DNA of 64,000 bases from Levilactobacillus huananensis (lineage in GTDB: Bacteria > Bacillota > Bacilli > Lactobacillales > Lactobacillaceae), in contig NZ_RHOC01000004.1 of the NCBI RefSeq assembly GCF_003946145.1, forward strand, positions 124,001-188,000, written 5' to 3'. The stretch's first letter is position 1; each line of letters starts with the position of its first letter. The position numbers and the translations under genes were made by a program. Positions 52,691 to 60,879 of this stretch are shown here, in pieces. Below the pieces are notes generated by a model, which saw nothing but the letters and a program-made list of their open reading frames with translations, was not told where the DNA came from and did no database searches.

Positions 52691-53965
52691 TTATTTGGCT
52701 GTCGCACGTTGCATTGGGGTGACTAGCGCCTGGATTAACCGATCCGCTTGATGCTTGGCAGCAAAGACAGCGCGTTCCGCGAAGACCGTGGCTGCTTGCT
52801 GGGCCTTATAGGTCACCAGTTGTTTGGCGCCGGTCTGGGTATCCGTCACCGTGGCCTGCGCCACCGGATCACCGGCCCCCACCGTTCCTCGGCTGAGTTG
52901 AATCGGGGTGAGTTTGGTTTCAACTTTTGTCGTCAGGGCCGCGGTCTTGTCTTGGTACCAGACGCCGGCCTGTGAGGCTGTTGGTTGCGCCATCACTTTG
53001 GTGGCTAAGCCATTGGACAGGGAGATCGTTTGGCTGGACAGCGGTGTCGTCTCCAATTGGTAACTCGCCTTCAGTTGTTTGATGAGTTTGTTCATCGCGG
53101 AGAACGTGGTGTCCCCACCGAGAATGGTGGCAACCATCCGTTGACCATCGACCGTATAGGTGGCGGTGAAACACAGCTTGGCATTCTCAGTAAAGCCCGT
53201 CTTCAACCCATCGATCTGACTTTCCTTCTTATACTGGCTTTTCCCTGGAAGGCAGCTGTTTTCATTAAAGATCTTGGTGCCGTTGATGCTCGCCTGAGTC
53301 TTGCTGGAAATCTGAGTGATTGTTGGATCGGCCTTCAAAAGTTGTTGGGCCACGATCGAAATAGCCTTGGCCGATACCAGGTTCTCTTCGGATTTGCCGG
53401 TATCTGGCAATACCAGGTTATAGTCCTTCAAGTCGGTATTATCTAGTCCAGAGGAACTAATGAAGTGGGCCTCTAGTCCCCACTCGTCGCTCTGTTGGTT
53501 CATCTGTGCGACAAACTTGGCGTTGCTTCCGGCAACGTATTCCCCCAAGGCAGTCGCGGCACTATTCGACGAGGCAATCATGGCGGCGGCCACTAATTGG
53601 CGCACCGTAAATTGATCCCCCGATTTCATGCGAAGGGACGAATAGGCATAGCTGTGGCTCAACTTGATGAGGTTATTGGCCATCGGGACCTGATCATCCC
53701 ATCCAATCTTACCGTCATTAATTGCTTGGACGGTGAGATACACCGTGAGTAACTTCGATAGCGACGCAATTGGGTATCGTTTATCCGCATTCTGTTGATA
53801 GAGGACCTGACCACTCGTCGCATCCATCACATAGGCTGCCCTGGCCGGGACTTTGCTAACATTCGTCGTCGCTGCTTTAACCGGTAGACCCGGTGCTAAA
53901 ATTAGCGCAATCATCCCGCTAATCACACCCAATCGCAACCATCGTTTCAACCCAATCACCAGCAC
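52691..53965 (-). CDS. dacA: D-alanyl-D-alanine carboxypeptidase (penicillin-binding protein, PBP5 type)
   Basis: Wall enzyme that removes the terminal D-Ala from peptidoglycan stem peptides. 424 residues: signal peptide (cut near VKA-ATT), then a serine-peptidase domain with SxxK in IASLSKLL (Ser68, Lys71), SxN in ASSNSAAT and KTG in DGLKTGFT. The C-terminal domain of PBP5 type follows. The start is GTG at 53965 with GGAG 5 bases upstream. A TATAAT lies upstream near 54000 on the minus strand. It is divergent from the copper operon. Confidence 0.92.
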   Translation of the reverse strand: MLVIGLKRWLRLGVISGMIALILAPGLPVKAATTNVSKVPARAAYVMDATSGQVLYQQNADKRYPIASLSKLLTVYLTVQAINDGKIGWDDQVPMANNLIKLSHSYAYSSLRMKSGDQFTVRQLVAAAMIASSNSAATALGEYVAGSNAKFVAQMNQQSDEWGLEAHFISSSGLDNTDLKDYNLVLPDTGKSEENLVSAKAISIVAQQLLKADPTITQISSKTQASINGTKIFNENSCLPGKSQYKKESQIDGLKTGFTENAKLCFTATYTVDGQRMVATILGGDTTFSAMNKLIKQLKASYQLETTPLSSQTISLSNGLATKVMAQPTASQAGVWYQDKTAALTTKVETKLTPIQLSRGTVGAGDPVAQATVTDTQTGAKQLVTYKAQQAATVFAERAVFAAKHQADRLIQALVTPMQRATAK

Positions 53966-54097
53966 ATTTACTCCTTTCGTAACGCAAACTTTTCATCTAT
54001 TATACAAATTGTACCAAGGGATGGGGGGTCTCATGGGAATCTTGCCCAAATTTTAAGGTCTTATTATTCGATTTGTAATCTGATCGACATCTTTTTC

Positions 54098-54126
54098 TTG
54101 ACACTCATCGTTTACAGTTGTAAACT
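54098..54126 (+). promoter_or_regulatory. Promoter of the copper operon
   Basis: A consensus TTGACA and TAAACT with a 17-base spacer. The first cop box lies at the end of the spacer and touches the -10. Confidence 0.75.
54113..54122. promoter_or_regulatory. cop box 1 (CopY operator)
   Basis: TACAGTTGTA fits the CopY site consensus TACAnnTGTA exactly and overlaps the promoter spacer and -10. Confidence 0.85.
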
Positions 54127-54145
54127 GAATTTATCGAATAAGGAT

Positions 54146-54155
54146 TACACATGTA
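54146..54155. promoter_or_regulatory. cop box 2 (CopY operator)
   Basis: TACACATGTA also fits TACAnnTGTA and lies downstream of the transcript start, 33 bases after box 1, as in paired cop boxes of enterococci and lactobacilli. Confidence 0.85.
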
Positions 54156-54174
54156 GACAAAGGAGAGATAGCAC

Positions 54175-54615
54175 ATGCCAAATGCTGAATTAACCGCCAC
54201 CATTACCGACGCCGAATGGCGAGTAATGCGCATCGTCTGGACCTTAGGTGAGGCCGACAGCCACACCATCATTGACATTCTAAGCCGCCAGCACGATTGG
54301 AAAGCGGCTACGATTAAAACCCTGATTGGCCGTCTGGTTAAGAAGGGCGCATTGGGCACGACCAAGGATGGTCGTCAGTACATCTATCATCCCCTGATTG
54401 CCGAGCAAGCCGCCATGGACACCGCCCTAACGACTGAACTCAATCAGATGTGTGCGATGTGCCGCGGCAAGGCTTTCGTCCACGCAATTGACGAGACAAC
54501 GCTCAGCCAAGACGACATCCGGACCCTAATTAGTCACTTACAAGCCAAACTAACGACGGCACCTACCGCAGTCTCCTGCGATTGTTTGCCAGCCGATTAC
54601 GAAGGGAGCTGTTAG
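54175..54615 (+). CDS. copY: Copper-responsive repressor (CopY/TcrY family)
   Basis: 146 residues of the BlaI/MecI-CopY group. Winged-helix region: ITDAEWRVMRIVWTLGEADSHTIIDIL and DWKAATIKTLIGRLVKKGAL. The C-terminus carries a Cys tail SCDCLPADYEGSC. The classic CopY metal hook is CxCxxxxCxC; here CxC is kept but the second pair is reduced to one Cys eight residues later, and another CxxC (CAMC) lies in the middle. Copper or zinc binding is therefore likely but with a changed geometry. It is first gene in an operon with copB, 1 base between stop and start. Confidence 0.92.
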   Translation: MPNAELTATITDAEWRVMRIVWTLGEADSHTIIDILSRQHDWKAATIKTLIGRLVKKGALGTTKDGRQYIYHPLIAEQAAMDTALTTELNQMCAMCRGKAFVHAIDETTLSQDDIRTLISHLQAKLTTAPTAVSCDCLPADYEGSC

Positions 54616-54616
54616 T

Positions 54617-56755
54617 ATGAATGATTCAGAACGACACTTGGGCATGACCCACATGAATATGGACCACGATATGAAGGGTATGGATCACAGCCAGATGGAC
54701 ATGGGCAGCAAGCCTGCAGAACACCAAGATATGAGTAACATGGACATGACCCATATGGATATGGACATGGGTGATGGTCACATGATGCACATGGGAAACT
54801 TGAAACAAAAGTTCTGGGTCTCTCTCATCCTAACTATTCCTGTGATTCTGATGTCCCCCATGATGGGCGCTGCCCTGCCCTTCCAAATTATTTTCCCTGG
54901 GAGTGACTGGATCGTTGCTGTCCTCGGAACCATCCTCTTCTTCTATGGTGGGAGACCCTTTCTCAGTGGGGCTAAGGCTGAACTTCAAATGAAACGGCCC
55001 GCCATGATGACGTTGATCGCCATGGGGATCGGGGTTGCCTACGTTTACAGTATCTACGCCGTGATCGCCAACAATATCTTCCACGTCACCCCAACCGTCA
55101 ACAACTTCTTCTGGGAACTCTCAACCTTGATTGTCATCATGTTATTGGGACACTGGATTGAAATGAACACGGTCATGAATGCCGGTTCAGCCGTTGAAGC
55201 GCTGGGCAAGCTCCTGCCACAGGAAGCCCACGTGATCGACGAAAAGGGGAAAATCACCGATGTTCAACTCAGCGATCTACAGGTTGGCCAGCTGGTCGTC
55301 GTGCGCGCTGGGGAACAAATTCCAGCCGACGCCACGATTGTTTCAGGTGACTCCGATGTCAACGAGTCGCTAGTCACCGGGGAATCCAAGGCCGTCAAAA
55401 AAGCTGTTGGGGATTCTGTTATCGGGGGATCCGTCAACGGAACGGGGACTTTCACCGCTAAGGTCACAGGAACTGGCGAGACCGGTTACTTGGCCCAAGT
55501 CATGAAGCTCATCAGTGACGCTAAGCACGCTAAGTCCAAGTCAGAAAACCTCGCCGACAAAGTCGCTGGTTGGTTGTTCTACGCCGCCCTCTTCGTTGGC
55601 ATTCTAGCCTTCATCATCTGGGTCACCGTGGCAAATCTCGCCGTGGCCTTACCAGTGGCCGTCGCCGTCTTCGTTATCGCTTGTCCTCATGCGTTAGGAT
55701 TAGCCGTTCCTCTAGTTGTTTCTCGGAGTACCGCAATCGCCGCGCAAAATGGGTTGTTGATCCGGAACCGTAACGCCATGGAACAAGTCAACCAAATTAA
55801 GTACGCTCTAATGGACAAGACTGGGACGTTGACGATGGGTGAATTCAAGGTTAACCATTTGGTCAGCCTAAGCGATACCCTCAGCGACAACGAGGTTTTG
55901 GCCCTAATGGCAGGCTTGGAAAGTGGATCAAGTCACCCCTTAGCTACCGGGATTCTAACGGCCGCTAAGAAGCAAAGTGTCTCCTTCACCGGTGCATCTG
56001 ACACCCACCAAGAAACTGGGATGGGACAATTTGGGACCATCGACGGCACCACTTATGGCGTCGTTGCTGTCAACTACTTGGATCAACATCAGTTAGCTTA
56101 CGATCACGATCAATTCACAACATTCGCCGCCGAAGGCAATTCGATCAGTTATCTCGTTGCCGGTGATCAAGTTCTCGGCCTCGTCGCTCAAGGAGACCAA
56201 ATCAAGCCGGCCGCTAAGCAGCTGATTGCCGCTCTGAAGCACCAAGGGATCACCCCAGTTATGCTGACTGGGGATAACCAAGAAACGGCCAACAAGGTCG
56301 CATCAAACATCGGGATTGAGGATGTCCAGGCACGTTTGTTACCCGAAGATAAGGAACGTTTGGTTCAGGAATACCAGCAAAAAGGGAAGGTCCTCTTCAT
56401 TGGGGATGGCGTTAACGATGCCCCTAGCCTGACCCGGGCTGACATTGGGATTGCCATCGGATCTGGGACCGATGTGGCCATTGAATCTGCCGACATCATC
56501 TTAGTCTCAAGTGATCCAGCCGATGTCATTCAATTCTTAGACTTGGCCCGTGCAACGCGGCGTAAGATGACCGAAAACCTCTGGTGGGGTGCCGGATACA
56601 ACTTAATCGCTATTCCACTGGCCGCTGGCGTCTTAGCCCCTGTTGGCTTCATGTTGGACCCAATGGTCGGCGCCGTTATCATGTCCTTAAGTACCGTTAT
56701 CGTGGCGATTAACGCCATGACCTTGCGAATTAAAGATGTTAAGGATGTTGCTTAG
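54617..56755 (+). CDS. copB: Copper-translocating P-type ATPase (CopB type)
   Basis: Copper-exporting pump in the cytoplasmic membrane, 712 residues. The N-terminal ~60 residues are packed with Met, His and Asp (HMNMDHDMKGMDHSQMDMG and on) and probably collect copper. CPH (near residue 356, ACPHALGLAVP) is the transmembrane metal motif of P1B-3 pumps, in place of CPC/CPx-type. Phosphorylation Asp is in MDKTGTLTMGEF (near residue 400), with TGES and GDGVNDAPSL also present. It has eight membrane segments by pattern. The operon with copY ends at the terminator at 56843. Confidence 0.93.
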   Translation: MNDSERHLGMTHMNMDHDMKGMDHSQMDMGSKPAEHQDMSNMDMTHMDMDMGDGHMMHMGNLKQKFWVSLILTIPVILMSPMMGAALPFQIIFPGSDWIVAVLGTILFFYGGRPFLSGAKAELQMKRPAMMTLIAMGIGVAYVYSIYAVIANNIFHVTPTVNNFFWELSTLIVIMLLGHWIEMNTVMNAGSAVEALGKLLPQEAHVIDEKGKITDVQLSDLQVGQLVVVRAGEQIPADATIVSGDSDVNESLVTGESKAVKKAVGDSVIGGSVNGTGTFTAKVTGTGETGYLAQVMKLISDAKHAKSKSENLADKVAGWLFYAALFVGILAFIIWVTVANLAVALPVAVAVFVIACPHALGLAVPLVVSRSTAIAAQNGLLIRNRNAMEQVNQIKYALMDKTGTLTMGEFKVNHLVSLSDTLSDNEVLALMAGLESGSSHPLATGILTAAKKQSVSFTGASDTHQETGMGQFGTIDGTTYGVVAVNYLDQHQLAYDHDQFTTFAAEGNSISYLVAGDQVLGLVAQGDQIKPAAKQLIAALKHQGITPVMLTGDNQETANKVASNIGIEDVQARLLPEDKERLVQEYQQKGKVLFIGDGVNDAPSLTRADIGIAIGSGTDVAIESADIILVSSDPADVIQFLDLARATRRKMTENLWWGAGYNLIAIPLAAGVLAPVGFMLDPMVGAVIMSLSTVIVAINAMTLRIKDVKDVA

Positions 56756-56842
56756 GACTAGCAAAAGGCCATCTGTGGCTGACACTAATGGTCAATGCTA
56801 GACGTGAGCATTGTCCGCAACCGAATTAAAATCAAATCCAGG

Positions 56843-56873
56843 AGACACAACCATCGATGGTTGTGTCTTTTTA
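56843..56873 (+). terminator. Terminator of the copper operon
   Basis: A fully palindromic AGACACAACCATCGATGGTT-type stem followed by a T-run. Confidence 0.8.
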
Positions 56874-56974
56874 TTTGCTTTTGACGAACTCAAGTTACGC
56901 TTGTCGACCGTCATGCAAAGGCTTACAATTTAGTTAGGAGTCCAATACATTCGGGGATTAGAGGAGGCTATTTT

Positions 56975-58189
56975 ATGTTAAAACTAGGCGTCAAAGTCGT
57001 TGCCGCACTGGCACTATTCGTTGGTGGCGGTGTGCTCACCACGACCAACGCTCAGGCATCTGCCTATAAGATTACGTCAACTGAGACTATCACACCAACA
57101 CCCTATTACTTAACGAGTTACACCAAGCCACGGTATGCTTGGGACAAGACACACACAAAGAAAATGACGGTGTTAAACTTTATTTACCCATATTATGATG
57201 AATATGTCGTCCAAAAGTTAACGATGCGTCATAACGGAAAAGAAACCGCCTACTTCCATCTTAAAACATGCTATGGCACTGACCTTGGCTACGTGACGAC
57301 GGACGGCTTTAAACAGGGATATAATCCTCAGGGGGATGAAGAGATCCCCTACGAGGTTGGCGTTGGTAATCGACCAGAATCAAAGCCCCATCGTCAGATG
57401 ATTAATCCCACTACCAAAAAAGCCTTTGCCAAAGCTGCTAAGCAGATCGGTGAATATGATTTCTACAGAACCACAAAGAAAATGACCTTCAACGTTCCAT
57501 TTACTGCCTATACAGGATTTGGTGACGTTAAGATTCCCATAACCTTACCTGCTGGAACTCTTATTCAAGGGGAAGCTAATGCCAGTGGCCCTGCCTTCTT
57601 TCTGGATGTCGGACTGTTGAATCAAAAGATTCTCAGCCCAGGATACCGCGAAGGCTTGTGGCTACCAGGAGGTGGAATCGCCATCTATAATCGCAAGAAA
57701 ATGAAGAACTTTAAGCGTGTTAAACGGCCTGCTTACCTCCCTAAGAACGAGAGCAACGGTGACTTCTATTCTGGCGGGATGACTGCTATGCAATACAGGG
57801 GATCACTTCTCTCCAAGCAGTCGGTTCAAATTACCACTGATGGTTACGTTGAAGTTCGTCAAAACAATCCTAAAGATTCCGATATTGTCTACCATGCAAA
57901 ACCTGTAACGTCCGTTAAAATCAAGCGAACCCGCATCAAGGGCCACACACGTTACCTTTATTTGGCCAAGAAGCTTAAAGGCTTTAAGACCACCAAAGTC
58001 CGTTACAAAGGTAAACAGCAATACCGACTGGCCTTAGTCAACCTTCAGGATACTTACGAGACACCACCTTACGACTCTGAGTATGATGACATGCCTTATA
58101 CGGTACCCTCAAGTTATTACGGTATCATGCACCTTGGTGGCAAGACCTTCTACACACCTTACGGATCAATTCCCTATGACTTGCCATAA
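56975..58189 (+). CDS. Secreted protein of unknown function, SH3-like units
   Basis: 404 residues with a signal peptide cut near AQA-SAY. The mature part is Lys/Tyr/Thr-rich with no catalytic motif I recognise. Segments such as KIKRTRIKGHTRYLYLAKKLKGFKTTKVRYKGKQQYRLALVNL and WLPGGGIAIYNRKKMKNF resemble, loosely, SH3/GW-type modules seen in the proteins at 25654, 59624 and 60880. There is no sorting signal. GAGGAGG precedes the ATG. A wall-associated or secreted role is inferred. Confidence 0.7.
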   Translation: MLKLGVKVVAALALFVGGGVLTTTNAQASAYKITSTETITPTPYYLTSYTKPRYAWDKTHTKKMTVLNFIYPYYDEYVVQKLTMRHNGKETAYFHLKTCYGTDLGYVTTDGFKQGYNPQGDEEIPYEVGVGNRPESKPHRQMINPTTKKAFAKAAKQIGEYDFYRTTKKMTFNVPFTAYTGFGDVKIPITLPAGTLIQGEANASGPAFFLDVGLLNQKILSPGYREGLWLPGGGIAIYNRKKMKNFKRVKRPAYLPKNESNGDFYSGGMTAMQYRGSLLSKQSVQITTDGYVEVRQNNPKDSDIVYHAKPVTSVKIKRTRIKGHTRYLYLAKKLKGFKTTKVRYKGKQQYRLALVNLQDTYETPPYDSEYDDMPYTVPSSYYGIMHLGGKTFYTPYGSIPYDLP

Positions 58190-58197
58190 TCTAAATC

Positions 58198-58235
58198 AAA
58201 AGAGTCGTAACGCCAGCTGACGTTACGACTCTTTT
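58198..58235. terminator. Terminator between convergent genes
   Basis: A 15-bp stem (AAAAGAGTCGTAACG / CGTTACGACTCTTTT) with an 8-base loop; usable by both flanking genes. Confidence 0.85.
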
Positions 58236-58248
58236 CGTGTTTGAGATT

Positions 58249-59190
58249 TTAATCTGTCCGCCAACGATGCAAAAAGTTGAGAATTTTCTGCGCATTAATA
58301 GACAGAATCATAACTGCAAAGATGATTAAAGTGCCCCCCACCAAGTCAAATCCTGTGAGTTGGACATTCAGAAAAGCCACCGAAAAGACTGTGGCCGACA
58401 AAGGTTCAAAGGCATCCAGCAAGCTGGCCGTGGTCGGCAAAATATACCCCTGAGCGTGGGCGAACATCAGGAAAGGAACGATCGTCCCGAAGACGACAAT
58501 AAACGCAATCAATCCGGCCTCTTGCCACGTCAAAGTGACAGGGACCAACCACAGTGGACCAAAAATATTCAGGCAGATCCCAGCTAGAAATAGTCCCCAA
58601 GCGGTCACGTTGATGGCCCCAAATTTTGGAAATAACGGCCGCGGCAACAACGTATTCGTGGCCACCCCAATCGCCGATAGTCCCCCCCAGAAAAGAACCA
58701 CGGGAGAGATAGCCAGGCTGTTCAAATGGCCATGCGTTACGATCAATAGTGTCCCCGTAAAGGCGATAATCATGCCGATGCCTTCAGCTCGTGATGGCTT
58801 GGTATGTTTGAATAAAAAGTAATAAATGCTAATGATAAAAGGGCCAAGGAACTGAATAATCGTGGCGATTGGCGCATTCCCAAATTTAACGGCTTCAAAG
58901 TAACACCATTGAACTGGTACCAGTCCTAACAAACCATAGTTGATAACGCGTAAACCGGTCGCACGTTGCTTAAAAATTTCTAGCGGTCGCGTCCCCAATA
59001 TCAGGCCCATGATCAGGAGAATAAAACCGGCACTAATCATGCGCACCTGTGTTAACCACAGCGCCGTCACATGCGGATTCAGGATAAACAAGGTGCTCGC
59101 GGCAACCCCCGAAACACCCCATAACATACAGGCCACACTAGCCAATAGGACGCCACGTAAATGATGTTGTTGGGTTACCATGTCCGCCAC
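58249..59190 (-). CDS. EamA/DMT family transporter
   Basis: 313 residues with about ten membrane segments, the two-EamA-domain layout of drug/metabolite transporters (WGVSGVAASTLF, IIMGLILGTRPLEIFKQR and GTIVPFLMFAHAQGYILPTTASLLDAFEPLSATVFS, the latter a hallmark of the C-terminal repeat). The start is either GTG 59190 or ATG 59181; both have poor ribosome sites. The end of a 16-codon leader frame overlaps the ATG, so translational coupling is likely. The substrate is unknown. Confidence 0.87.
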   Translation of the reverse strand: MADMVTQQHHLRGVLLASVACMLWGVSGVAASTLFILNPHVTALWLTQVRMISAGFILLIMGLILGTRPLEIFKQRATGLRVINYGLLGLVPVQWCYFEAVKFGNAPIATIIQFLGPFIISIYYFLFKHTKPSRAEGIGMIIAFTGTLLIVTHGHLNSLAISPVVLFWGGLSAIGVATNTLLPRPLFPKFGAINVTAWGLFLAGICLNIFGPLWLVPVTLTWQEAGLIAFIVVFGTIVPFLMFAHAQGYILPTTASLLDAFEPLSATVFSVAFLNVQLTGFDLVGGTLIIFAVMILSINAQKILNFLHRWRTD

Positions 59191-59225
59191 CGCCCAACTT
59201 CTATTCCGATCATAATCATTTTCAT
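59175..59225 (-). CDS. Leader peptide overlapping the EamA gene start
   Basis: A 16-codon frame on the minus strand begins ATG 59225 (or ATG 59219), preceded by GAGAGG, and ends TAA at 59175-59177, overlapping the EamA ATG region in a different frame. The peptide is MKMIMIGIEVGRWRTW. Since the EamA start itself has no good ribosome site, ribosomes finishing this frame may restart on EamA. It lies downstream of an extended -10 promoter at 59262. Confidence 0.45.
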   Translation of the reverse strand: MKMIMIGIEVGRWRTW

Positions 59226-59261
59226 ATTCCTCTCGTTTTCAAAGTTCACAATGCGAGATCC

Positions 59262-59270
59262 ATTATAACA
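59262..59270 (-). promoter_or_regulatory. Extended -10 promoter of the EamA unit
   Basis: Minus-strand TGTTATAAT matches TGnTATAAT exactly. The transcript start would be near 59255, so the leader frame at 59225 is inside the transcript. Confidence 0.6.
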
Positions 59271-59623
59271 AACCTCGTACTGAAACCCACGGGCTCCCGC
59301 CAAATCTTCATGAGAATGTAATTTACAACAATAACCATTGTCACCTAACCACCAACTGGCAGGCAACAAAAAAAAGGCCTTCAACGGTTTGGAAGCCCCA
59401 CAAACCCAGCCACGAATACGATCACAGCAACAATTGATGGTAGTCGCCGACATATCCGTTTAATAGACTGCTGAGTATGAGTGTTAGGAGGCAAGTCCTC
59501 CCGTAACTCTGACGCCTATTTTACCCGATGACCGAATACCAGATCGCGCGGTATCCCCCGGTTTGCTTGGCGAGCAAATTAAGGACCAACATGGATTGTA
59601 GGCACACTCGTAGATCCCGCCAT
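59271..59623. other. Intergenic region between EamA and the first 332-residue gene
   Basis: No gene recognised. It holds a minus-strand terminator-like hairpin at 59368-59397 and a small hairpin GGAGG/CCTCC near 59487-59501. Confidence 0.4.
59368..59397 (-). terminator. Terminator upstream of the EamA promoter
   Basis: On the minus strand GGCTTC pairs with GAAG-g-CC (one bulged base) and is followed by eight Ts. It probably ends the transcript of the 59624 gene. Confidence 0.6.
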
Positions 59624-60622
59624 CTATGCTTCGCCACCAGGCATTGTGATCACCTTTACTTTGCCTGTAGCTGAAACGGTGATCGTGTAGTCCGTCCCGT
59701 AGACATCGTCCCAAATATTTCGGGTAAAGGTGACTTGACTCGTCGGTGCCGTGAAGTTTTTGACTTGTGTCTTGGTGCCATCACCCAAGCGTCGCGTCTT
59801 CTTGACGGCCAACCCATCCTTGAAGTCAATCGTGGTCGTGTCACTCCATTCATCGATTAACGCCACGCGTTGGGCCACACCGTCTCGCATGGCACAGCCA
59901 ACTCGGAGGTTATGCTGGCGATTGACCACCGTGATGACTGGCGTCGTGTCTACTAGATCCCGCGTTAACTCACGCTTCAATGGATCAACATACTTTCCCT
60001 TATACACAGCATCGGCCGGCAACCAACCGATCTTTTCGCCTTTGGCAGTCTTGAAGTTCAGATAACGGCGATGCTTAACCGTCGTCAGGGTTTGATAGGC
60101 ATAGATCGTTTGATAGGCATGATCTCGCCCGTATTCAACAGCACTATTGTTCCCAACGGTTCCCTCCGGCATTTCCCAAAAGTCGTTATCGCGATTGGAC
60201 AACCAGTAGGCTGTGCGCTTCATCGTTGTATAGGATTGAATCTTCTTGTGGTACCGCAGCTTGCTGAGGGGGACATACCCGCCTTCCAAGCGACTCCACG
60301 ACACCCCGTACACGTGTGAACCGTGTTGTAAAGGCAATTGGATATTCGTCATTAACTGCGCATAACGCTTACCCTTAATTCGAACCACCTTCGAAATCGT
60401 CCAGGTTTTCTTGACGCTCTTGTTCTTACCCAGATATTTACTGTGGGGCTTAGCAGCTCTAGGATAGCGATAGACCTTGGTATTTTTCGTCTTGAACGTC
60501 ATAATCCGATCAATCGGATACGGAGGTAATTTCACCCGTTTGGCCGCCTGAGCCGTGACACTAACACCCCCACCAATCATCAATCCCATCATCATTGCCA
60601 ACCCAAATTTGATTCCCCGCAT
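59624..60622 (-). CDS. Secreted SH3-like protein, paralogue A
   Basis: 332 residues: signal peptide (cut near AQA-AKR), then the mature start AKRVKLPPYPIDRIMTFKTKNTKVYR, shared in pattern with the next gene. Internal units such as GKRYAQLMTNI, GGYVPLSKLRYHKKI, RTAYW, and RYLNFKTAKGEKIGWLPADAVYKG look like GW/SH3_8-type repeats. The last ~90 residues are a separate beta-rich domain. No catalytic residues or sorting signal are visible. It is a tandem paralogue of the gene at 60880. Function is unknown; wall binding is inferred. Confidence 0.75.
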   Translation of the reverse strand: MRGIKFGLAMMMGLMIGGGVSVTAQAAKRVKLPPYPIDRIMTFKTKNTKVYRYPRAAKPHSKYLGKNKSVKKTWTISKVVRIKGKRYAQLMTNIQLPLQHGSHVYGVSWSRLEGGYVPLSKLRYHKKIQSYTTMKRTAYWLSNRDNDFWEMPEGTVGNNSAVEYGRDHAYQTIYAYQTLTTVKHRRYLNFKTAKGEKIGWLPADAVYKGKYVDPLKRELTRDLVDTTPVITVVNRQHNLRVGCAMRDGVAQRVALIDEWSDTTTIDFKDGLAVKKTRRLGDGTKTQVKNFTAPTSQVTFTRNIWDDVYGTDYTITVSATGKVKVITMPGGEA

Positions 60623-60793
60623 CTGTCTCGCGCCCTCTCACGAATAGCCCTCGCTTAACTTATAACGAGGGGTGTCGATTCATTATATTAACCATATTTT
60701 CATTATACTACTATTCTGATGAAGGGGCCTTCTTTAGACGATTCCGTCTGTTTCGACCCCATCATTGGCCACATTTTGTAAACTGTGCCGATC

Positions 60794-60837
60794 AAAAATA
60801 GAGGTCTTGAGGACAAAACGCCTCGCAACCTCTATTT
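60794..60837 (-). terminator. Terminator of paralogue B
   Basis: AAATAGAGGT...GAGG pairs with CCTC...ACCTCTATTT around a loop, followed on the minus strand by five Ts. Confidence 0.75.
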
Positions 60838-60879
60838 CTATTCTAAACACTCACTTTAATCAGAATATACTATTGGCCA

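Noticed and set aside
53030-53446. 138-codon plus-strand frame inside the D,D-carboxypeptidase gene
   Set aside because: Antisense shadow of a gene with clear SxxK, SxN and KTG motifs.
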